Shown here: in pieces, positions 1-5,272 of the stretch
Layout: each line of letters opens with the position of its first letter
Numbering within the stretch: position 1 is the first letter of the stretch
NCBI GenBank assembly: GCA_017999215.1
Contig: JAGOBQ010000143.1
Span: 1 to 8,834, forward strand
DNA from: Thermoanaerobaculia bacterium
GTDB taxonomy: Bacteria > Acidobacteriota > Thermoanaerobaculia > UBA5066
Direction: 5' to 3'
DNA: 8,834 nt
The notes under the pieces: generated by a model
What the model was told of the DNA's origin: nothing
What the model saw: the letters and a program-made list of their open reading frames with translations, nothing else
Database searches by the model: none
Translations under genes and position numbers: made by a program

Positions 1-104
1 TCGAGCGCCTCGGCGAGACGGCCGGCCGGCGGCTCCTGCGCGGACGCGCTCCACGGCCACGACACCGACACGCACGCCGCGAGGACGAGCAGAGGCTTGC
101 GCAT
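1..104 (-). CDS. N-terminus of a secreted protein of unknown function (partial)
   Basis: The minus strand reads from an ATG at 104 down to the window edge, giving 34 complete codons that begin MRKPLLVLAAC. The N-terminus has the layout of a Sec signal peptide: Arg-Lys at residues 2-3, a hydrophobic stretch at about 4-18, and a likely signal peptidase I site after Ala-Ser-Ala at residues 20-22, before Gln23. A Leu-Ala-Ala-Cys lipobox-like motif ends at Cys11, but this is very early for a lipoprotein, so the Ala-Ser-Ala site is preferred. A strong ribosome-binding site (AAGGAG, plus-strand positions 113-118) lies 8 nt upstream of the ATG and supports both the start and the reality of the gene. 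The mature part visible is too short to identify a family. The gene is divergent from the defence-type genes and probably marks the left border of that cluster. Export is inferred. Confidence 0.72.
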   Translation of the reverse strand, partial: MRKPLLVLAACVSVSWPWSASAQEPPAGRLAEAL

Positions 105-330
105 GTTCCCGTCTCCTTCAGGGAGCGTAGCAGGGGGAGCCCGTAGCCCCTCCTCGCGCGGCTCGCGCGGCGAACCCGGACGCCATCTGTCCCTGTGCCG
201 TCGCATGTTGCCGCGAGCGCAAGCCGATTCCGACGGCCGCGTGGGTTCCCTCCCCGCCCTTCGGCGGCGACAATGCCGAGGACGACGTCGGATCCCGGAT
301 CGAATGTCGAGAACGATCTCAGGGGTGGCA
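105..330. other. Divergent intergenic region, presumed to carry promoters in both directions
   Basis: This 226-bp GC-rich stretch separates the leftward secreted-protein gene from the rightward SNF2 gene, so promoters for both should lie here. I see no convincing sigma-70 -35/-10 pair on either strand. The leftward ribosome-binding site is at 113-118. The rightward frame is open from 97, but the sequence before 331 encodes a low-complexity Arg/Ser/Gly-rich peptide unlike the helicase family, and it has no ribosome-binding site, so it is treated as non-coding. A short GATC-CCG-GATC motif sits at 291-301; its significance is unknown. Confidence 0.5.
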
Positions 331-3300
331 ATGAAGCTCGAAGACCTACGGCCTCAGGCGGCGGTCCGCGGCATCCTGCCGGACGGCCTCGTCACCGTCG
401 TGAGCGTCCAGTGGCATGGCGAAGGCGCGCTGAGCCTCGTCTACCGCGGCCCGGACGGCCGGGTCGCCGAGGAGATCCTCTACCGGCACGACGAGCCGCG
501 CCTGACCGTCGTCGAGGAGGGGCGGCCCTGGAGCTTCGACGGCGACGGGGCGCTCTTCCGCCTCGTCGCCGAGGCTCACCGCATCCGCCTCGCCCACCTC
601 TTCGACCCGGTCCTCGCCGTCCATACCTCGCTCGTCGACCCGCTGCCGCATCAGATCACGGCGGTCTACGAGGCGATGCTTCCGCGCCAGCCGCTCCGCT
701 TTCTCCTCGCCGACGACCCGGGCGCGGGGAAGACGATCATGGCGGGGCTCCTGATCAAGGAGCTGATCGCCCGCGGCGACCTGAAGCGCTGCCTGGTCGT
801 CTGCCCTGGCAGCCTCGCCGAGCAGTGGCAGGACGAGCTCTATCGGCGCTTCCACCTTCCGTTCGAGATCCTCACGAACGACAAGCTCGAGGCGGCCCGC
901 ACCGGGAACTGGTTCCTCGAGAACGACCTCGCCATCGCGCGGCTCGACAAGCTCTCCCGCAACGAGGACGTTCAGCAGAAGCTCGCCGCCCCCGACGCCC
1001 GCTACGACCTCGTCGTCTGCGACGAGGCGCACAAGCTCTCGGCGACGTTCTTCGGCGGCGAGGTCAAGTACACGAAGCGCTACCGGCTGGGGCAGCTCCT
1101 CTCGGGCCTCACGCGTCACTTCCTCTTGATGACGGCCACCCCGCACAACGGCAAGGAGGAGGACTTCCAGCTCTTCCTTGCCCTCCTCGACGGCGACCGT
1201 TTCGAGGGGAAGTTCCGCGACGGCGTCCATCAGGTGGAGGTCTCCGACCTGATGCGCCGGATGGTGAAGGAGAGCCTCCTCAAGTTCGACGGCCGGCCGC
1301 TCTTCCCGGAGCGAATCGCCTACACAGTTCCGTTCAAGCTCTCTGACGCCGAGGCCCGCCTCTACCGCTCGGTCACCGACTACGTCCGTGAGGAGTTCAA
1401 CCGGGCCGAGAAGCTCGGCAGCGACGGGCGGGCGGGGACGGTCGGCTTCGCCCTCACCATCCTCCAGCGCCGTCTCGCCTCTTCGCCCGAGGCGATCTAC
1501 CAGTCGCTTCGGCGCCGGCACGACCGGCTCGAGAAACGGCTCCGCGAGCTGGAGGTCCTCCAGAGGGGCGGCGCCGCCCTCGCGGCGCTCGGCGGCGGGA
1601 AGGTCCTCGATCCGGACGACGTCGAAGACCTCGAGGAGGCCCCGGAGAACGAGGTCGAGACCGTCGAGGAGGAGATCCTCGACCAGGCCACGGCCGCCCG
1701 GACGATCGTCGAGCTGAAGGCCGAGATCGCGACCCTCGCCCGGCTCGAGGGCCTGGCGGCCGACGTGCGCCGGAGCGGTCAGGACACGAAGTGGCGCGAG
1801 CTGTCGCACCTCCTCGGCGAGATCTTCACCGCCGCCGGCCTCGGCAACACCGTCGCCGAGCAGGTCGCCCCCTACGGTGCCGGCCCGATCCCGCCGCCGA
1901 CGCCGTCCCCGCGCCAGAAGCTCGTCCTTTTCACTGAGCACCGCGACACCCTCAACTACCTCCAGCGGCAGATCGGGTCCCTCCTCGGCCGGCCGCAGGC
2001 CGTCGTCCTCATCCACGGCGGCCTCGGCCGCGAGGAACGGCGTAAGGCCCAGGAGAGCTTCCTCCACGACCCCGAGGTCCAGGTCCTCCTCGCGACCGAC
2101 GCGGCGGGGGAGGGGATCAACCTCCAGCGCGCCCACCTCATGGTCAACTACGACCTCCCGTGGAACCCGAACCGGCTCGAGCAGCGCTTCGGCCGCATCC
2201 ACCGCATCGGCCAGACGGAGGTCTGCCACCTCTGGAACCTCGTTGCCGAGGAGACGCGCGAGGGCGACGTCTACCGCACCCTCCTCGACAAGCTCGAGGA
2301 GGCGCGCACGGCCCTCGGCGGGCAGGTTTTCGACGTCCTCGGCAAGCTCCAGTTCGAGGGCAAGCCTCTCCGCGACCTCCTCATCGAGGCGATCCGCTAC
2401 GGCGACCAGCCCGAGGTTCGCGCCCGCCTCACGCAGGCGATCCAGGAGAGCGTCGACCGGTCGCACCTGCAGGATCTGATCGAAGACCGCGCGCTGGCCC
2501 ACGACGCCATGGACTCGAGCCGCGTCGCCCGAGTCCGCGAGGAGATGGAGCGTGCCGAGGCCCGGCGCCTCCAGCCCCATTACATCGAGTCGTTCTTCCT
2601 CGAGGCGTTCAAGCAGCTCGGCGGCAGCGTCCGCCAGCGGGAGCCGCGCCGCTACGAGATCACCCACGTCCCCGCGCCGGTGAGGAACCGCGACCGGCAG
2701 ATCGGCACGGGGGAGCCCGTCCTCGAGCGCTACGAGCGGATCGCCTTCGCCAAAGACCTGATCGCGCCGCAGGGTCTCTCTCTCGCCGCGTTCGTCTGCC
2801 CCGGTCATCCGCTCCTCGACGCCGTCCTCGACCTGACGCTCGAGAGGCACCGCGACCTCCTCAAGCGCGGCACCCTTCTAGTCGACGACCGCGATCCGGG
2901 GACGAAGCCGCGCGTCCTCTTCACCCTCGAGCACGCCATCCAGGACGCGAGCCTCCTCCCCTCCGGCGAGCGGCGATCCATCTCGCGACAGATGCTCTAC
3001 GTCGAGCTGGACGCCGATGGGAACCCACGGCAGCTCCACTACGCCCCGTACCTCGACTACCGCCCCCTCGGCCCGAAGGAGCCGAAGGCCGAGGAGATCC
3101 TCGCCAGGCCCGAGCTCGCCTGGATCAGCCGGGACCTCGAGAAGTCTGCCCTCGGCCACGCTATCGAGCACGTCGTCCCCGACCACGTGTCAGAGGTCCG
3201 CGCGAGGCGCCTCGGCTGGGTCGACAAGACCCGCGCGGCCGTGAAGGACCGCCTCACGAAGGAGATCGCCTACTGGGACCACCGCGCAGCCCAGCTCCAG

Positions 3301-3906
3301 CTCCAGGAGCAGGCGGGGCGTGCCGGCGCGCGCCTCAACTCGCAGGAGGCCCGCCGCCGCGCCGACGACCTCCAGACGCGGCTCCAGAAGCGCCTTGCCG
3401 AGCTGGACCGCGAGGCGCAGCTGTCGGCCCTCCCGCCCGTCGTCCTCGCCGGCCTCGTCGTCGTCCCGGCCGGCCTCCTCGCCACGATGCAGGGCAAGCC
3501 CATCTCGCCGTCAGCCACCTCCCCCGACACCCAGGCCTCCGCGGCCCGAGCCCGCGAGGTCGTCATGGAGGTCGAGCGCCGCCTCGGCTTCGACCCGACC
3601 GACCGCGAGTTCGAGAAGCTCGGCTACGACGTCGAGAGCCGTGTCCCCGGCACCGGCCGTCTCCGTTTCATCGAGGTGAAGGGGCGCGTCAGCGGCGCCG
3701 ACACCATCACCGTCACCCGCAACGAGATCCTCTACAGCCTCAACAAACCGGACGACTTCATCCTCGCCATCGTCGAGTTCATGGACGACGGGACCCACCG
3801 GGTCCACTACCTTCGGCAGCCGTTCCGGCGCGAGCCCGACTTCGGCGCGAGCAGCGTGAACTACGCGTTCCGGGAGCTGCTGGCACGAGCGGGGGAGCCG
3901 GCGTGA
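331..3906 (+). CDS. drmD: SNF2-family helicase/translocase with C-terminal DUF3883-like domain (DISARM DrmD-like)
   Basis: Predicted cytoplasmic ATP-dependent DNA translocase of 1191 aa. Visible motifs: Walker A DDPGAGKT at 128-135, the DEAH box at 231-234, motif III MTATPHNG at 267-274, then the second RecA-like lobe from about 529 with TDAAGEGINLQ at 589-599 and motif VI QRFGRIHRIGQ at 618-628. An acidic segment (427-449) and a Pro-rich linker lie between the lobes. A charged helical, probably coiled-coil region spans about 971-1030. The last ~120 residues resemble DUF3883, with GYD at 1098-1100 and an IEVKG stretch at 1114-1118, the spacing of a PD-(D/E)xK-like core. The start at 331 (MKLEDLRPQ) matches the usual N-terminus of this family and follows an AGGGG five bases upstream; the in-frame ATG at 304 has no such site. 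DrmD is the SNF2 protein of class 1 DISARM, where it is linked to phage restriction. The symbol rests on recalled similarity only; orthology to genuine DISARM DrmD is not shown, because drmA/B/C are not seen here. Confidence 0.9.
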   Translation: MKLEDLRPQAAVRGILPDGLVTVVSVQWHGEGALSLVYRGPDGRVAEEILYRHDEPRLTVVEEGRPWSFDGDGALFRLVAEAHRIRLAHLFDPVLAVHTSLVDPLPHQITAVYEAMLPRQPLRFLLADDPGAGKTIMAGLLIKELIARGDLKRCLVVCPGSLAEQWQDELYRRFHLPFEILTNDKLEAARTGNWFLENDLAIARLDKLSRNEDVQQKLAAPDARYDLVVCDEAHKLSATFFGGEVKYTKRYRLGQLLSGLTRHFLLMTATPHNGKEEDFQLFLALLDGDRFEGKFRDGVHQVEVSDLMRRMVKESLLKFDGRPLFPERIAYTVPFKLSDAEARLYRSVTDYVREEFNRAEKLGSDGRAGTVGFALTILQRRLASSPEAIYQSLRRRHDRLEKRLRELEVLQRGGAALAALGGGKVLDPDDVEDLEEAPENEVETVEEEILDQATAARTIVELKAEIATLARLEGLAADVRRSGQDTKWRELSHLLGEIFTAAGLGNTVAEQVAPYGAGPIPPPTPSPRQKLVLFTEHRDTLNYLQRQIGSLLGRPQAVVLIHGGLGREERRKAQESFLHDPEVQVLLATDAAGEGINLQRAHLMVNYDLPWNPNRLEQRFGRIHRIGQTEVCHLWNLVAEETREGDVYRTLLDKLEEARTALGGQVFDVLGKLQFEGKPLRDLLIEAIRYGDQPEVRARLTQAIQESVDRSHLQDLIEDRALAHDAMDSSRVARVREEMERAEARRLQPHYIESFFLEAFKQLGGSVRQREPRRYEITHVPAPVRNRDRQIGTGEPVLERYERIAFAKDLIAPQGLSLAAFVCPGHPLLDAVLDLTLERHRDLLKRGTLLVDDRDPGTKPRVLFTLEHAIQDASLLPSGERRSISRQMLYVELDADGNPRQLHYAPYLDYRPLGPKEPKAEEILARPELAWISRDLEKSALGHAIEHVVPDHVSEVRARRLGWVDKTRAAVKDRLTKEIAYWDHRAAQLQLQEQAGRAGARLNSQEARRRADDLQTRLQKRLAELDREAQLSALPPVVLAGLVVVPAGLLATMQGKPISPSATSPDTQASAARAREVVMEVERRLGFDPTDREFEKLGYDVESRVPGTGRLRFIEVKGRVSGADTITVTRNEILYSLNKPDDFILAIVEFMDDGTHRVHYLRQPFRREPDFGASSVNYAFRELLARAGEPA

Positions 3907-3937
3907 CGGCATCCGGCGTGCTGCAAATGGGGCGCTG

Positions 3938-4489
3938 ATGCCGAAAGACGTCACCATCTTGCGGAAGGACCTCCTCGACGCGTTCCGTCGCCTCAAGCTC
4001 GTGAGGTCGCCGAAGAGGGCGCCCGAGGCCCTCGTCTCTATGGAAGGGGATTCGCTCTGCTTCTCGGTCGGCGGCGTCGCAGCCTATGCCGCCGCCACGG
4101 GGAGCTGGTCCGGCGAGGTGAGGATCCCCGGGCCATTCCTTCTCGCGCTGGCGAGGATGCCGCCTCCGGGAGACCCGATCAACGTCGTCGTCCGAGATGG
4201 CCGTTTCCATTTCGGGTCGCTGTCCGTCTCGTGCGTCGAGCAGGATTCCTGGCAAAGCGAGATCGCCCTGCCGCTCGAGCCCAGCATCGGACAGATTCTC
4301 CGCGTCGCCCTCAGCCACCCCGCCGAGCGAGTCGAGCGGGCGGGACTGAAGAAGAGCGTGGACGACGCCTGGCTACGTGCCGCGAAGCTGATCGACCAGG
4401 CGTCGACGACGCTGGCGCCGCTCGACATCACGAGGCAGGATCTGCGGGATATGGTGATCGCGCACCTGAAGGCGATGGCTGATGAGTGA
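3938..4489 (+). CDS. Hypothetical protein with one sliding-clamp (DnaN)-like domain
   Basis: I do not recognise a named family for this 183-aa protein. Residues 5-100 follow the pattern of one beta-clamp domain: a strand running into a helix (VTILRKDLLDAFRRLK, 5-20), then a beta-hairpin (about 31-53, with MEGDSLCF), a strand followed by a helix (GEVRIPGPFLLALARMP, 59-75), and a closing hairpin (DPINVVVRDGRFHFGSLSVSC, about 79-99). DnaN domain I has the same order and similar turn residues. A bacterial clamp has three such domains in about 370 aa, so a single copy would have to oligomerise or act as a mimic. The C-terminal 80 residues look mostly helical. No signal peptide, membrane segment or nuclease motif is seen. 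It starts 31 nt after the SNF2 stop with GGGG five bases before the ATG, and is probably co-transcribed with it. That the gene is real is likely; the clamp resemblance is inferred by eye from motif order. Confidence 0.8.
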   Translation: MPKDVTILRKDLLDAFRRLKLVRSPKRAPEALVSMEGDSLCFSVGGVAAYAAATGSWSGEVRIPGPFLLALARMPPPGDPINVVVRDGRFHFGSLSVSCVEQDSWQSEIALPLEPSIGQILRVALSHPAERVERAGLKKSVDDAWLRAAKLIDQASTTLAPLDITRQDLRDMVIAHLKAMADE

Positions 4490-4518
4490 GCGCGGAGGAG
4501 GATTGCCCCAAAAGCGAA

Positions 4519-4536
4519 ACGCCCCTTTCGGGGCGT
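4519..4536. terminator. Perfect 7-bp GC-rich hairpin, possible terminator after the clamp-like gene
   Basis: ACGCCCC and GGGGCGT form a perfect 7-bp stem around a TTTC loop, 30 nt after the clamp-like gene's stop codon. An A-rich stretch (AAAAGCGAAA) precedes it, but no T-run follows on the plus strand. Read on the minus strand, the stem is followed by TTCGCTTTT, closer to an intrinsic terminator tail, although no leftward gene is visible there to need one. The position suggests transcript-end stability or weak termination separating the SNF2/clamp unit from the NYN/methyltransferase unit. Confidence 0.5.
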
Positions 4537-4584
4537 CGGGCCAGCGATGCTATCGCCGGCGGGGTGCACCCAGAAATCTAGGGC

Positions 4585-4614
4585 TCCTGTCAGGTCTTGT
4601 CAAGCCCTGTCAAG
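4585..4614. repeat. Three tandem 10-bp palindromic repeats upstream of the NYN gene
   Basis: Three units follow each other exactly 10 bp apart: CCTGTCAGG (4586-4594), CTTGTCAAG (4596-4604) and CCTGTCAAG (4606-4614). The first two are perfect odd-centre palindromes (CCTG-T-CAGG, CTTG-T-CAAG) and the third has one mismatched pair. A one-helical-turn period places all units on one face of the DNA, as expected of an operator array for a dimeric regulator. The array ends 28 nt before the NYN start codon, so it lies in the likely promoter or leader of that gene. The repeat is seen directly; the operator role is inferred. Confidence 0.6.
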
Positions 4615-4642
4615 CGCCGCAGGCCGGCAGCGACATGCCCAT

Positions 4643-5263
4643 ATGACTCGGGTCATCGCCTATATCGACGGATTCAACCTCTATTTCGGCCTCAAATCGA
4701 AGAGCTGGAAGCGACTCTACTGGCTGAGCCCCGGTCGCCTTGCCGGGAATCTCCTGAAACCTGATCAGGTACTCGTGGCCACGAAGTACTTCACGTCTCG
4801 AATCTCGCCGACCCCGAGGGACCCCGACAAGCCGAAACGACAGACGACCTGGCTCGAGGCGGTGGAGCTCGAGGCCGGGACCGTCATCCACTACGGCCAC
4901 TACCTCGGGAAGACGGTGACCTGCCGCTCCTGCGGGGCATCATGGAGCTCCCCCGAGGAGAAGATGACGGACGTGAAGATCGCCATCGAGCTGCTGAAGG
5001 ACGCATACGAAGATGCCTTCGACGTCGCCATCATCGTCTCTGGTGATAGCGACCTGGCGCCAGCGATTCAAGCCGTCAGGGCCGGTCGTCCTGGCAAGAG
5101 ACTGATCGTCGCGAGCCCGCCTGACCGCGAATCGAAGAAGCTCGAGTCCGTCGCCACGGCGAGCTTCCGGATCGGTCGGAAGAAGCTCGTGGACAGCCAG
5201 CTTCCGGACGAGGTCGTCAAGCCGGATGGCTTCATCCTCCGACGTCCGACGAAGTGGAACTAG
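4643..5263 (+). CDS. NYN-domain (PIN-like, LabA/NicB-type) putative RNase
   Basis: A 206-aa protein with the full set of NYN motifs. The first strand ends in YIDGFNLYFG (7-16), giving Asp9 and Asn12. The middle acidic motif is EKMTDVKIAIELLKDA (106-121), with Asp110. The third strand is IIVSGDSDLAPAI (130-142), with Asp135 and Asp137. These acids bind the metal ion in PIN/NYN nucleases, so the active site looks intact and a metal-dependent RNase is expected. A CRSCG pair (Cys94, Cys97) just before the second motif resembles half a zinc knuckle. The frame is open upstream to 4547, but the start at 4643 (MTRVIAYID) places the first beta-strand at the N-terminus as usual in the family. No clear ribosome-binding site precedes it, so translation may be weak or leaderless. 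The stop is 9 nt before the methyltransferase start, indicating a shared operon. The RNA substrate is unknown; family members range from RNA processing to defence-associated roles. Confidence 0.9.
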   Translation: MTRVIAYIDGFNLYFGLKSKSWKRLYWLSPGRLAGNLLKPDQVLVATKYFTSRISPTPRDPDKPKRQTTWLEAVELEAGTVIHYGHYLGKTVTCRSCGASWSSPEEKMTDVKIAIELLKDAYEDAFDVAIIVSGDSDLAPAIQAVRAGRPGKRLIVASPPDRESKKLESVATASFRIGRKKLVDSQLPDEVVKPDGFILRRPTKWN

Positions 5264-5272
5264 GGAGTCCCG

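Noticed and set aside
97..330. A 78-residue N-terminal extension of the SNF2 protein
   Set aside because: The extension is low-complexity, overlaps the divergent signal-peptide gene's start and ribosome-binding site, and the family normally begins near MKLEDL at 331.
346..2850. An 834-codon open frame on the minus strand opposite the SNF2 gene
   Set aside because: It is rich in Arg, Glu, Leu and Val with no recognisable motif, and lies antisense to a gene with all SNF2 motifs. It is a by-product of the G/C third-position bias.
2160..3938. A 592-codon plus-strand frame overlapping the 3' half of the SNF2 gene
   Set aside because: The product is almost entirely Arg, Pro, Ala and Gly, which is typical of an off-frame reading in high-GC DNA.
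4597..4602. TTGTCA as a sigma-70 -35 box for the NYN gene
   Set aside because: No acceptable -10 hexamer lies 16-19 bp downstream, and the sequence is explained by the repeat array.
4585..4614. The short repeats considered as a CRISPR array
   Set aside because: The units are 10 bp and directly adjacent, without spacers, so they do not form a CRISPR.
4547..4642. A 32-residue N-terminal extension of the NYN protein
   Set aside because: It would run through the tandem repeat array, has no ribosome-binding site, and the NYN fold begins at the first strand right after Met at 4643.
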